Shown in pieces: positions 1 through 8,060 of a stretch of DNA of 15,460 nucleotides. A model generated the notes under the pieces. That model worked only from the letters and a program-made list of their open reading frames with translations. It made no database searches and was not told the DNA's origin. Source of the DNA: Candidatus Pacearchaeota archaeon (lineage in GTDB: Archaea; Nanoarchaeota; Nanoarchaeia; Pacearchaeales; GW2011-AR1); assembly GCA_002690445.1 (NCBI GenBank), contig NZER01000490.1:1-15460 (forward strand), read 5' to 3'. The position numbers were made by a program, and so were the translations under genes. Within the stretch, counting starts at the first letter, position 1, and the number at the start of each line of letters is the position of its first letter.

Positions 1-858
1 CCTATCGATGGCACGCTCCATCATGGATAGCACCGGCGCAGGTCCCGACTGGCCGCGGTACCCCTGCATGAACCCCTGGAGGGCCGCGGCCAGCCCGAGG
101 GCTATTTTCTGTCCCACGCTCCTGCTGCTCCACCAGCGGCCGGCGTCCAAGTCCTTGGCCGTAGATATCTCCTCGCGCTTGGCGGTCATGTCGGCGTTGA
201 ACTCGTCTACCTTGGCCTTGTAATCCGCCTGTTGCTTTTGGCGCTTTACTTCTTGCTCCTTCATCTCGAAGGCCCGCATGTCGGAAAGAAACGCCTTCTC
301 CTCCAGGCCACGCGCCTGCGCCTCGGCGCCTGCCGTGACGGCTTCCGTCTGCGCCTTGGCCGTCCGCTCCAGCCCCTCCTGAAACAGCGGCATGGACTTG
401 AGCCCGCGCTGGTAATTGCTCGTGGTGGTGCTCCCCAGGACAACCGGCTTGGCAAGCAGGGTGGGATCTTTCTGGACCGCGGCCAGAAGAGGATTGACCG
501 GCTGGCCGGGGGCTCCACCACCTGCGGCAAGCTGCGCAAGGCCCGCGGGAGCTGCCGCGGGACCAGAGCCCCCAGCGGGCGCTTTGAACTGCTTTTTGAC
601 AAACGCTCCGCCCGTGTATGCCTCTGGCTCTGCCGCTGCCGGGGCACCCAGCGATGATTCAAAAGAGGAAGACCCGGCTCCCTCCGGCTGGTAGAACGGG
701 TTAATAAATCCAGCAAGCTTATCCGCTGCACCAGAGAGGCTGGGTACCCCCGGCAGGGGTGCTCTTGCCACCGGCGCCGAAGACGTCTTCCCCGCTACAT
801 GCGGCACCCAGGCCCGCAAGGTTGCCGCCCTGTCTTTTCGCCAGTCCCAATTACCCAT
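1..858 (-). CDS. Putative internal virion (ejection) protein, C-terminus cut by window edge
   Basis: Reading from an ATG at 858 to base 1 gives 286 codons with no stop, so the gene continues beyond the window. A GGAG site six bases upstream (in CTAGGAGAGTGCT) supports the start, and the preceding gene stops just before it. Residues 1-150 are rich in Ala, Gly and Pro and look disordered. Residues about 155-236 are charged and Gln/Lys/Glu/Ala-rich, a likely long helix or coiled coil. Then comes a compact segment with RWWSSRS at 241-247, followed by a small-residue helix (IALGLAAALQGFMQGY, 252-267) and SMMERAID near the edge. I recall an RWW, small-residue helix, AIxR pattern in predicted phage virion proteins, but cannot check it. 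Position after the nozzle-like gene and composition suggest a protein ejected with the DNA, comparable in role to P22 gp7/gp16/gp20; this is inference. Presence of a gene is near certain, function is not. Confidence 0.8.
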   Translation of the reverse strand, partial: MGNWDWRKDRAATLRAWVPHVAGKTSSAPVARAPLPGVPSLSGAADKLAGFINPFYQPEGAGSSSFESSLGAPAAAEPEAYTGGAFVKKQFKAPAGGSGPAAAPAGLAQLAAGGGAPGQPVNPLLAAVQKDPTLLAKPVVLGSTTTSNYQRGLKSMPLFQEGLERTAKAQTEAVTAGAEAQARGLEEKAFLSDMRAFEMKEQEVKRQKQQADYKAKVDEFNADMTAKREEISTAKDLDAGRWWSSRSVGQKIALGLAAALQGFMQGYRGQSGPAPVLSMMERAIDR

Positions 859-867
859 AGCACTCTC

Positions 868-1635
868 CTAGTAGTATCCCGAGCCGAGGTTTGCCCCTTG
901 CTGCACCGCGCCGCTATCCCCTCCCGGGACGCTTCCGAATCCAGGGCCCACGGGCGTTGCCCCTCCCGGATCTTCATACCTAAACCCGCCCCCTTGCGGC
1001 TTTGGCGGCCCTTTATACCCACCATACATCTGGGCCACTCCTGCGGCACCGCCGAGGATTCCCATGGCGAAGTCCACGTCCGACTTGTACTTCTGCTGAG
1101 ACAGCCCAAGGGCCGCGAGCTGGCGCTGAAACACGCGCTCCTTCTCACGCGCGGCCATCTCCTGCGCTCTGAACTTGTCGAGCTGGCCCATCTGGCCGTA
1201 GCCCCTGGCCAGCCCCTCGAGCCCTGTCCTGCCGCCGATCACCTGCCCCGTGCCCCCGGCGTATGCCTGCAGCCCCCCCAGGCGCTCCCGGGCCGCGGCA
1301 GCCATGGACTGCCCCGCCATTTTCGAGCCTGCACCCCCGGTGCCGATGATGGCCTGACGCGCGGCCTGTGCCCCCCCGCCGGCCGTGCCGAGCTGCTGGG
1401 AGATCTGGCGCTGGCCCCCCTGTTGCAATAGGTCTGCCTGCTGGCCTGCGATGGACGGCCCCTTTCGCAGGGCCTGTGCAGCGAGCTGGCCCAGGGCGGT
1501 CTCCTGGTACCCGCGCTGCGCCTTTGTCTCGTCGTAGAGCTGGCCGCGCTTCTTCTCGGCCCATGGCGCCAACCCGCTCTTGATGGTGTAGGCAGCCACG
1601 CCCGGCTTCTTGAAGATGTCTCCCGGTCTGGCCAT
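868..1635 (-). CDS. Putative internal virion protein (Ala/Gly/Gln-rich, 255 aa)
   Basis: The ORF starts at ATG 1635, which overlaps the upstream stop as TAATG, with GGGAGG about ten bases upstream. It has no recognisable enzyme motif. The N-terminus (MARPGDIFKKPGVAAY) is followed by a Gln/Ala/Arg/Gly-rich central region (about 40-185) expected to be mostly helical. A small-residue, weakly hydrophobic stretch (DFAMGILGGAAGVAQMYGGY, about 187-206) follows, then a Pro/Gly-rich tail ending in two Tyr. The hydrophobic patch could insert into a membrane during DNA delivery, but it is short. It sits between two other genes of the same compositional type, downstream of the nozzle-like gene, where short-tailed phages often encode ejection proteins. 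The role is inferred from position and composition only. Confidence 0.8.
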   Translation of the reverse strand: MARPGDIFKKPGVAAYTIKSGLAPWAEKKRGQLYDETKAQRGYQETALGQLAAQALRKGPSIAGQQADLLQQGGQRQISQQLGTAGGGAQAARQAIIGTGGAGSKMAGQSMAAAARERLGGLQAYAGGTGQVIGGRTGLEGLARGYGQMGQLDKFRAQEMAAREKERVFQRQLAALGLSQQKYKSDVDFAMGILGGAAGVAQMYGGYKGPPKPQGGGFRYEDPGGATPVGPGFGSVPGGDSGAVQQGANLGSGYY

Positions 1636-2378
1636 TACACGCTGCCTCCCATGCTGAGCAGGGTCGTCCCGGCCTGTCCAACGCCCTGCATCAGCTTCTT
1701 TTTCTCTTCAAGGGCTTGCCGGTCTGCAGCAAGGGCCGCGGCGCGGCCCCTGTTTTCAAATCCAAGCCGCTGATCTCTCGCCCGCGCTTGGCGGTAGCGC
1801 TCATCGAGGCCCATACCGGCGTACCCAGCCTGAATCTTCTGCAGGGCCTGGCGCCGGGCCAGGGCCGAACTCCCCGCGCTCATGAGGGCCTGTGACGCCT
1901 GCTGACGCTCGCGCTGTGCGGCGAGTTGTCCAAGGGCGCCGATGTCCTGCTCTGCGGTGGCCGTGGACCGCTGCGCCTGGCGCTGGAGCGCGGGGTTGTA
2001 GCCCCCCGCCTGCGCCCCGAGTGCCCTTGACTGGATGCCGGCTCCGGCGGCCTGAGAGCGTCTATCGGCCTCCTCGAGGGCGTAGGACCGCTGCCCCGTG
2101 GCGAGTTGCTGGAGGGCGTCCAGGCTGGCCGTCTCATGCGCGCCGATGCCTCCCCCGTAGGCGCGGTCCACGGCCTCCTGGCCATACTGGGCCCACATTG
2201 CAGGGGGGGCGCCAGCCTTATACTGACCCATCGCGTTGGCTTCTTGCTGCGCCTTCATCTGAGCACGCTCGGATCCGGTTGGGTCACGCTCGGCCCAATA
2301 GTAATCTTCGGCCCACTTTTTATATTCTGGCGTCCCGGCGGGCGGGGGTGCCCCGAGCCCCAGATAGGGATCTGTCAT
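1635..2378 (-). CDS. Putative internal virion protein (Ala/Gln/Arg-rich, 247 aa)
   Basis: ATG 2378 follows a TAGGAG site whose TAG is the stop codon of the preceding nozzle-like gene, with seven bases between GGAG and the start. The N-terminus is Pro/Gly-rich and aromatic (DPYLGLGAPPPAGTPEYKKW), then comes a long Ala/Gln/Arg-rich region (about 60-230) with many short side chains and no Cys, likely a helical rod. The C-terminus is a small-residue segment (VGQAGTTLLSMGG). No catalytic motif is visible. Composition and place match the small ejected proteins of short-tailed phages. It is not obviously homologous to the next gene along its length, though both share the style of Gln/Ala-rich helix plus small-residue tail. 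Assignment as an ejection protein is inference. Confidence 0.8.
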   Translation of the reverse strand: MTDPYLGLGAPPPAGTPEYKKWAEDYYWAERDPTGSERAQMKAQQEANAMGQYKAGAPPAMWAQYGQEAVDRAYGGGIGAHETASLDALQQLATGQRSYALEEADRRSQAAGAGIQSRALGAQAGGYNPALQRQAQRSTATAEQDIGALGQLAAQRERQQASQALMSAGSSALARRQALQKIQAGYAGMGLDERYRQARARDQRLGFENRGRAAALAADRQALEEKKKLMQGVGQAGTTLLSMGGSV

Positions 2379-2388
2379 TGATTCTCTC

Positions 2389-5352
2389 CTAGCTGGCCCG
2401 CCGACGACTTCCGCGCCGAGCGGTCCCGGTTTTCAGGCCCGCGACAAACGACAGCCCTGTTACATCATAGCTCTGTCCGCTCCCCGTGGGGTCATCGTCT
2501 TTTATCTGGACGCGGATCGAGGTGCACTTCTGCCGACTGGGCCGGATCTCCACCTGGTAGCCCTGGCCCTGGTAGTTGGTGGTCCCGGCGCCCATGTGGG
2601 CCTCGGCACCGAAGCGCACCAGGGCGGTGGAATCGAACGACAGCGAATCAACCCACGTGGGCTCCAGGTCGAAGGCCAGCTTGATTATCAGCGTGTGCGC
2701 GGTGATGTTCTGGCCGCCGAGGAGCATCCGGTAAATGCGCTTGTACCCCAAAAGCCCGGCGAAGCTGAGCCACCCAGTTTCGATGGTGAGCACCACCGGG
2801 GATGCCCCGTCCAGGTAGGTAGTGGAGTCGTCGAGCCTCACGGTGTCATCCGACGCGACCTTGAAAAACAGCACGCCGCCGGCCTCTGTCCCGTCCGTGG
2901 CCTCGTGGGCGGTCCACGTGGCCCACTGGCCGTAGAGGTAGTTGTAGACCAAGGCGTCTCCGTCCGTGAGGAATATAACCAGGGACTGGGCCGGGAGATG
3001 TACCGCCTTGATGATGACGAGGGGGGCCCCTGTCCTCTCCGTGCGCGGGTCCGTCCAGAACCTCACCGCGTCCCCGATGGGCTTGACAGCGCGGCCCGCC
3101 AGCAGCCAGATCCGGTCCTCCGCCTGGAACATCACGCCGCCGGGCACCAGAACCACGGTTTTCTGATTGGTGCAGCCGATGGCCTCGCTCAACAGATAGG
3201 GGTTGCCGTAATTAGTGCCCAGCAGGGTGTTGGTGAGCCCAGTGCCGCTGTAGGCGTAGAGCCTCGATGCCTTGGCGACGACAAGCCAGCTCGATGAGCT
3301 CCACAAGGCGGTGATGTCTCCACCCTCGGGGGGGACGTCCAGATAGAGAAGGGCCGCGTGCTCCACCGCGATCCCTTGAGCGTAGGGCTTACTGTAGCGT
3401 ACCCGCGTACCCGGATATTCCTCCTCCACGATGAAGTGTCGCCCCTGGTGCTCAGCCTGGATCGCTCCGCCGGGTGGCTGGATGTTGGCCAACACGTTGC
3501 CATCGATGTAGATGGTCGGCTGAGCGGTGATATTGTCATCGGCTGCAACCGTCCCATCGGTGAAAACGAAGCTATCCAAACCAGCATCATTATCGAACTC
3601 GCCGCGAGGATGCCTGAAAAATCTGCTCACCCCTCCGCCGGTAACGCTGTTGCGGTAGAAGACCACGCGCACGTTCGTACGGTTGGTGTGCTGGAGATAG
3701 GGGATCGTCCACTCGATCCGATCAGACCCGGCAGACACCACGGCCGCGCTCTGGATGGAGGGGCTTGACCGGTGCAGTACGTTGCCTGTGTCGCGGTCCT
3801 CGTAGACCACCATTCCCCGAAAGCTGCCGGCGGCCAGGTTGCCCGCGGGGCCCGGAACAAGGCCCGTGACCGTCTCGGGGACGTGCAAAAAACCCATCTC
3901 GGTGACGTCCTCGCCGTCAAATTGCTGGGGGATGCTGCCGGGGATCAGGAGCTGGCCCTGGGCCTCCAGGCAGTGCACGGCGCCCGGCCGCTTCACCGAT
4001 GCCATCACGGGCGCCCTCATGGCTCCTACCGTTGGCCTGTAGCGGAGGGCCGTGGACCATGGCGCGGTGCCAGAGATCCGCGGTACGAAATAGTTGGCCA
4101 CCGGTGTTGTTGTAGTGCTCCCCTCAATCAGCCCGGGAAGGGCCTTGGCGCTGTGTACCCCGGCCTGGTCGATGAGGTAGGCGTACTTCTGGGAGTCGAA
4201 GGTGACCCAAATGTAGATGTTCCCGCTGCCTGCGGTGGTGTCGTCGATGGGCTTGGACGCCACGGTAGCCTTGCGCAGGATCTCGGTATAAGAGGTCACG
4301 GCCGGCGCCCCGGACACGTCCAAAACGGCGTAGAAGGTCACGGGCTGAGACACCGCATCAACCCACGTGTAAAACATGTTGCCGGTGACAGCGTCCTCGC
4401 ACATGCCGCAAAGGTTGTAGACAATCTCCCCGGGGTTCATGGTGTGAACGAGGGTGTCTGGAACATCCACGGCCAGCGTCTTGTCCACGCCCATGAAGCG
4501 GAGCTGTAGAGGGGTGCCGCGATAGTACCCGATCACTGCCGAGCCGTCGTCGCGCTTCCAAACGCCCACCGCATCAACGTCCGTGGCGGCGAACTCGCGA
4601 CCGGTGTTGGACCCCGCGTCCACGTCCACGGCCGCCACTCGCAGGTGCGTCCCGGCGTTGTTTCGCCCGGCGAGGATCACGGATGAATCATCGACTTGGG
4701 CCCCGTCGAGTTGCTGAGCGTTGGCCCAGAGCAGGAGGCCGGTGCCCACGGCCCCGGCGATGGTGCCCGTGGTGGGGTCCACCTCCCCGCGCCAGAGCTC
4801 CCCGGCGAGGACGTAGAAAAAGTGAAAGGAGCCGTCCAGGAAAAAGATCCTACACTGAGGGTTGGTGCCGAAGCTGGGGGCCGTGACCTGGGTACTGTCC
4901 AGCAGGCGCCCGCTGTTGGCCTCGTAGCTCTCAATAAACAGATCGTATCCGGCGCTCTCGGCTCGGGCGTAGGCCCACACCCGGACGTTCCCCTGCTCCA
5001 GAACCTCGGCGTTCATGCGCTGCTCGCCCTCGGGGACCTGCGTCCGCTCCAGGGATGTCTCCCACATTGAAAGGGTGTCAACCTGGGTCATGGTGCCGCC
5101 GGTGATGTCGGCGCCGTCCTCCACCTTGATGGTGTGCTCCAGTGCCACAGGCCGTCCCTTGTACGTGGCCATGTGGGTCTCATCGTGCGTTCCGGCGAGG
5201 CTCTTGGTTCCGGTGCGCTTGCCCACTGCCCCCTTGCGCGGGAAGATGGCGTCCACGGCTTTGAGGAGAGTCTTTCCGCTGATCTTCGGGTCCTCGCTGG
5301 TGCTCACGCCGGCCCGGAAGGTGAGGGGGATCGTCTTCTTCGTCAGCGCCAT
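2389..5352 (-). CDS. Tail nozzle / packaged-DNA stabilisation-like protein (987 aa)
   Basis: I chose ATG 5352 (MALTKKTIPLTFRAGVSTSE) because it overlaps the upstream stop as TGATG. An in-frame start further upstream (5466) would add 38 residues read out of frame through the previous gene. The N-terminal pattern, a short strand, then SEDPK, then a run ending in RKGAVGKRTGTKSL (about 36-49), is typical of short-tailed-phage proteins that close the tail and hold DNA in (P22 gp10, T7 gp12, SU10 nozzle types). The rest is beta-rich with many short Gly/Asp turns. A late segment (LLSEAIG, then PGGVMFQAEDRIWLL) resembles the conserved propeller-like region of that family. The C-terminus is Arg/Lys-rich (TARRGSRRR). 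P22 gp10 is near 470 residues, so this is about twice that size and may carry extra beta domains. Place directly after the adaptor supports the role; the exact family is not certain. Confidence 0.8.
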   Translation of the reverse strand: MALTKKTIPLTFRAGVSTSEDPKISGKTLLKAVDAIFPRKGAVGKRTGTKSLAGTHDETHMATYKGRPVALEHTIKVEDGADITGGTMTQVDTLSMWETSLERTQVPEGEQRMNAEVLEQGNVRVWAYARAESAGYDLFIESYEANSGRLLDSTQVTAPSFGTNPQCRIFFLDGSFHFFYVLAGELWRGEVDPTTGTIAGAVGTGLLLWANAQQLDGAQVDDSSVILAGRNNAGTHLRVAAVDVDAGSNTGREFAATDVDAVGVWKRDDGSAVIGYYRGTPLQLRFMGVDKTLAVDVPDTLVHTMNPGEIVYNLCGMCEDAVTGNMFYTWVDAVSQPVTFYAVLDVSGAPAVTSYTEILRKATVASKPIDDTTAGSGNIYIWVTFDSQKYAYLIDQAGVHSAKALPGLIEGSTTTTPVANYFVPRISGTAPWSTALRYRPTVGAMRAPVMASVKRPGAVHCLEAQGQLLIPGSIPQQFDGEDVTEMGFLHVPETVTGLVPGPAGNLAAGSFRGMVVYEDRDTGNVLHRSSPSIQSAAVVSAGSDRIEWTIPYLQHTNRTNVRVVFYRNSVTGGGVSRFFRHPRGEFDNDAGLDSFVFTDGTVAADDNITAQPTIYIDGNVLANIQPPGGAIQAEHQGRHFIVEEEYPGTRVRYSKPYAQGIAVEHAALLYLDVPPEGGDITALWSSSSWLVVAKASRLYAYSGTGLTNTLLGTNYGNPYLLSEAIGCTNQKTVVLVPGGVMFQAEDRIWLLAGRAVKPIGDAVRFWTDPRTERTGAPLVIIKAVHLPAQSLVIFLTDGDALVYNYLYGQWATWTAHEATDGTEAGGVLFFKVASDDTVRLDDSTTYLDGASPVVLTIETGWLSFAGLLGYKRIYRMLLGGQNITAHTLIIKLAFDLEPTWVDSLSFDSTALVRFGAEAHMGAGTTNYQGQGYQVEIRPSRQKCTSIRVQIKDDDPTGSGQSYDVTGLSFVAGLKTGTARRGSRRRAS

Positions 5353-5654
5353 CAGAACACCCACAGTTTGACGGTGACGGCCGCTGACACTTGGAGGGTC
5401 AGGTGTGTTTTGTCCCATGCGGTGCGGTAAACCGTGGCCGCCGAGTCCCTGTCGATGACGATCCATCCGGTGGGGGTCTTTCTAAGGCCATGAGCGACCA
5501 TGTTACTCCCTAGGGCCAGGTCCGCGGTCACCGGGGCACCCCCCAGAATGGGGACCTTCCGCAGATTGTCGATGGCCTCGCGCGCGGCCTCGTCGACGTC
5601 CTGCAGCTCCTTGCGCCGCACGTGGACCTTACGCATTTCGGGGGGAGCGGGCAT
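5352..5654 (-). CDS. Small beta-rich phage structural-region protein, unknown (100 aa)
   Basis: ATG 5654 lies three bases after the adaptor stop and the TGA at 5352-5354 overlaps the next start, so translation is probably coupled; the upstream AGG is only a weak ribosome-binding site. The N-terminal third is charged and likely helical (MRKVHVRRKELQDVDEAARE). The rest reads as short beta strands: LGSNMVAHGLRKTPTGW, then a run ending in LTLQVSAAVTVKLWVF. I recall short phage proteins with an N-x-x-x-HGL...P-x-GW...LWVF layout near tail genes, but no firm function. Its place between adaptor and nozzle suggests a small connector or tail component; this is inference. No catalytic residues stand out. 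Confidence 0.75.
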   Translation of the reverse strand: MPAPPEMRKVHVRRKELQDVDEAAREAIDNLRKVPILGGAPVTADLALGSNMVAHGLRKTPTGWIVIDRDSAATVYRTAWDKTHLTLQVSAAVTVKLWVF

Positions 5655-5657
5655 GGC

Positions 5658-6320
5658 CTATCCCGTGGGATAGAGGTCCTGCATGGCATCCTCGTTGACG
5701 TCTCGAACCCTGTCGGGCTCCCCCGGGTCTCGCTCTGCTGCGCTGGCGTGAATGTCCGCGTACAGTGCCTTTTGCTCCAGGGCCTCGGCGCTGATATCCT
5801 CCTCGTTTTTGGACTTGATAGCGATCACCGCGCAGACCACGGCATAGTCCTCGAACCCACAGAACCCGTCCACGGTGTCTCCGGCGTTGACGAGCAGGGG
5901 GCTGGCGGGGATGTAGTACAGGCGCACGGTGCCGCCCCAGGTTGGCACAGGGGCAAAACGAATATTGGCGCCCATGACCCGGTAGGCCGTCCCCTCCTTG
6001 ACGCTGCTGCGCTGGTACTTGTTACGCTCGCTGAAGGTGAAGCGCGGCATGGCATACCAGTAATTTCCGGCCTGGTAATCGACGCCGAGGACCTGCCAGA
6101 AGTCGGAGGGCAGCGCGTACTCGTCGGTACCGGAGACCACGGTGACGGTGTCGTCGCTGAGGAAATAATCCTGGTTAACCTTGGTCAGCAGGCGGTAGAG
6201 GCGGGCGAGCTGGCCGTTAATCAGCGCGTCAAGCTCGGCGTCCGGGATGTCGTTGGCGGTGACGTCCGCCCGGTTGCGGATCTCGTCCCTCAACTGCTGT
6301 AGGGTCCGCGTCCGGGCCAT
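5658..6320 (-). CDS. Head-tail adaptor protein (P22 gp4 / SU10 adaptor-like, 220 aa)
   Basis: This protein probably sits under the portal ring and joins the head to the short tail. The start ATG 6320 follows GTAGGAG, with eight bases between GGAG and the start; the TAG there is also the stop of the preceding gene. The N-terminal 50 residues are a helical pair (TLQQLRDEIRNRADV, then DAELDALINGQLARLYRLL), followed by NQDYFLSDD, a short beta region with the EYALPSDFWQV signature (about 67-77) and a middle beta section (RFAPVPTWGGTVRLYYIPA). A C-terminal helical region (about 146-195) contains KSKNEEDISAEALEQ. The helix, YxLPxDF, beta hairpin, RLYYIPxP, C-terminal helix order is characteristic of short-tailed-phage adaptors. 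The usual length is around 170-240 residues, so this is full length. Family call by recalled pattern, fairly sure. Confidence 0.85.
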   Translation of the reverse strand: MARTRTLQQLRDEIRNRADVTANDIPDAELDALINGQLARLYRLLTKVNQDYFLSDDTVTVVSGTDEYALPSDFWQVLGVDYQAGNYWYAMPRFTFSERNKYQRSSVKEGTAYRVMGANIRFAPVPTWGGTVRLYYIPASPLLVNAGDTVDGFCGFEDYAVVCAVIAIKSKNEEDISAEALEQKALYADIHASAAERDPGEPDRVRDVNEDAMQDLYPTG

Positions 6321-6331
6321 GTGTCACGCTC

Positions 6332-6712
6332 CTACTCCGGGACGTTGTCCAGATTGATTTCGAAGTACAGATCACAGCTGATGGGGTTCCGCAGGTTCCC
6401 GGGGCTGTTGAAGTCGTAGAACCTCAGCGCGATGGTGCCGCCGGGGTAGTTGTCCACGTCCGCTTCCTGGACCTGGAATCTGACCCCCACCTCGGCGCCG
6501 GCGCGCAGGGGGGTGATGGTCATCCCGTGAAACTCCACGTAGCTGTCCTGCAACTCGATGGTGTAGGCCCCCACCGAGTCGTGCGCGATGGTATTAACCT
6601 TGGGAATGTCGATCACTCCCGGATCACCCATGGCGTCGAAGGTGGCCACGCCGATCAGCTTCACCATGCCGGGCTGGTTGTGCTGGATGCCCTCTGTCAG
6701 TTCTTTGCTCAT
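6332..6712 (-). CDS. Small capsid-adjacent structural protein, possible head decoration (126 aa)
   Basis: ATG 6712 has a very strong ribosome-binding site (GGAGGAG, three bases before the start). The protein is acidic, lacks membrane segments and is dominated by alternating hydrophobic residues: VKLIGVATFDAMGD, then YTIELQDSYVEFHGMTI, then EVGVRFQVQEADV, then CDLYFEINLDNVPE. This suggests a single beta-sandwich or jelly-roll domain. It follows the capsid gene directly, the usual place for decoration or head-completion proteins, and its strong ribosome-binding site would fit high copy number. It has no motif I can tie to a named family, so 'decoration' is inference from position, size and fold impression. 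A minor tail or fibre-anchor component is an alternative. Confidence 0.7.
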   Translation of the reverse strand: MSKELTEGIQHNQPGMVKLIGVATFDAMGDPGVIDIPKVNTIAHDSVGAYTIELQDSYVEFHGMTITPLRAGAEVGVRFQVQEADVDNYPGGTIALRFYDFNSPGNLRNPISCDLYFEINLDNVPE

Positions 6713-6732
6713 TTTCTCCTCCAGGCTTAACG

Positions 6733-6759
6733 CCCCCGGAGCCAGTCAGGCCCCGGGGG
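6733..6759 (-). terminator. GC-rich stem-loop after the capsid gene, possible weak terminator
   Basis: In the 57-base gap between the capsid stop and the next gene, the minus-strand RNA can form an 11-pair stem (CCCCCGGGGCC with GGCUCCGGGGG, one G-U pair) closed by a five-base loop UGACU. The bases after it read CGUUAAGCC, without a clear U run, so it is not a textbook intrinsic terminator. It could cut readthrough partially, making capsid message more abundant than downstream messages, or protect the 3' end of a processed capsid transcript. Confidence 0.45.
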
Positions 6760-6769
6760 AGAAAATGGG

Positions 6770-8053
6770 TTAGCTCCAGTCGAACCGACCGTTGCACCCT
6801 GGGGCGCAGCAGGTCAGGTTGGACCTGGAGACCAGGCGCAGTTCCACGCCGTCCGCGCTCTCGCGGGTGCGGGTCTTGGCGCCGGATACGTCGCTAATCC
6901 ACTTGACGGTCTGGCCCAGGCTCCACAGGCTCCAGACGTCCATCTTCAGCACGAAAACGGTGGCATTGGGGCAGGAGCGATCCGCGATGCAGTCCACCAC
7001 TCCGCTGGGGGTGTGAACGCGGACGGCGTCGAATCCCACCTCAGCGATGAGTTTGCCCTTCGCGTTGTGGATGGGCACCACCTGCTTGTTGTACTGCACC
7101 TTGGCGCCGAGGACGGCAATCAGTCCGTCGAGGCGCTCGTGGGACATGAAAGCCGTGTCGGGGGTGAACCCAGCACGTCCGATCATGCGGCAGAGCAACT
7201 TGACGGCGTCGATGGTGTTGTAGCCAGAATAGCTCCCCGTATTGGTGAAGCGGTACCCGGCAAGGCGCGTGGGATCCGCCGAGCGGTCCACGCCAAAGAA
7301 ATCGTCACCTGCAGTGGGGGCGGTGGCGGGAATCCAGCCGCCGAGGCCCACCAGGTTTAGCTTGTCACTCGCGGCAACGTATCGCCCCTCCGTGAAGATG
7401 CTGTCACCGGTGGTAATGGCGGGGATGCCGTCGCTTACGTCGTTCAGGTCCGCCGACATCGTCAGGACGCCGGTCACCTCGTTACGCTTGCTGATGGTGA
7501 GGGTACCCGCCCTGGGGGTCGCTGCCGTGCTCGCTGCCACCACGAGCTTTTGGTCCTCGTAGAAGTTGACCACGTCATCCGTGGTCGCAAGCAGGGCCTC
7601 GTCGCCGGACGCTGGATACGAGACGTTGATGGTGATCTCTCCGATCTTGCCGCTGCCGTCCTGGAACATCGCGCCGCCCAGAGAGTTGTTGAGCTGCTGG
7701 ATCGCGCTGTCGCCTTCCAGCTTTAGGGCCTTGAGCAACACCCCCTCATCGATCTCGCTCGCCTCGATGACCTCGTTGTCGATCTGGCGCAGGGCGTAGC
7801 TGTTCTTCCGGGTGATGGCGAACTGCTTGCCCTTGGCGCCGCCGACGTTGGCCTGTGCGGTGGAGAACACGGCACCCTCGCCAGCGCCGGGGGAGTAGAC
7901 CACGTCCAGGTTCTTGGTGCGGCCGCCGAACTTCATGTTCTTGGCGACCTTGGCCAGGAAGGGGTTGTCCTTGAAGATGAGCGAAAGAACCTTTCGCTCG
8001 GAGTACATGGTTTTGAGCGCGTGATCAAAGCCGGTCATTGACAGAGCTGCCAT
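6770..8053 (-). CDS. Major capsid protein (427 aa)
   Basis: This is the likely shell subunit. ATG 8053 has GAGGT seven bases upstream. It follows the scaffold gene. The N-terminal part contains KVLSLIFKDNPFLAKVAKN (about 21-39) and an N-arm/E-loop-like region with VVYSPGAGEGAVFSTAQANV, then FAITRKNSYALRQIDNEVIE. The segment ASEIDEGVLLKALKLEGDSA continues a long spine-type helix, followed by LGGAMFQDGSGKIGEI. These match the coat-protein pattern of P22-like and related HK97-fold phages. Residues about 145-270 look like an inserted beta domain (TLTISKRNEVTGVLTMSADL; GDSIFTEGRYV). The C-terminus carries three Cys (415, 416, 420) before NGRFDWS. There is no N-terminal delta domain or protease gene, consistent with assembly on the separate scaffold. 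Position and pattern make the call firm; exact family not checked. Confidence 0.88.
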   Translation of the reverse strand: MAALSMTGFDHALKTMYSERKVLSLIFKDNPFLAKVAKNMKFGGRTKNLDVVYSPGAGEGAVFSTAQANVGGAKGKQFAITRKNSYALRQIDNEVIEASEIDEGVLLKALKLEGDSAIQQLNNSLGGAMFQDGSGKIGEITINVSYPASGDEALLATTDDVVNFYEDQKLVVAASTAATPRAGTLTISKRNEVTGVLTMSADLNDVSDGIPAITTGDSIFTEGRYVAASDKLNLVGLGGWIPATAPTAGDDFFGVDRSADPTRLAGYRFTNTGSYSGYNTIDAVKLLCRMIGRAGFTPDTAFMSHERLDGLIAVLGAKVQYNKQVVPIHNAKGKLIAEVGFDAVRVHTPSGVVDCIADRSCPNATVFVLKMDVWSLWSLGQTVKWISDVSGAKTRTRESADGVELRLVSRSNLTCCAPGCNGRFDWS

Positions 8054-8060
8054 TGGAAAT

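Noticed and set aside
261..731. 156-codon minus-strand open frame
   Set aside because: It is in a different frame from the uninterrupted 286-codon frame starting at 858, which has a good ribosome-binding site; the 156-codon translation is Arg/Ser/Pro-rich noise.
799..1431. 210-codon plus-strand open frame
   Set aside because: It is antisense to the putative internal virion proteins with a Pro/Arg/Leu-rich translation typical of shadows; it also crosses a gene boundary of the opposite strand.
3772..4509. 245-codon plus-strand open frame
   Set aside because: It lies wholly inside the nozzle-like gene on the opposite strand and its translation is low-complexity Gly/His/Val-rich sequence.
5353..5466. 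N-terminal extension of the nozzle-like protein to 5466
   Set aside because: The 38 added residues are an out-of-frame reading of the 100-residue gene; ATG 5352 overlaps that gene's stop and begins a typical family N-terminus.
5622..6302. 226-codon plus-strand open frame
   Set aside because: It mirrors the adaptor gene in antisense, has no good ribosome-binding site or recognisable motif, and arises from GC-rich codon use of the real gene.
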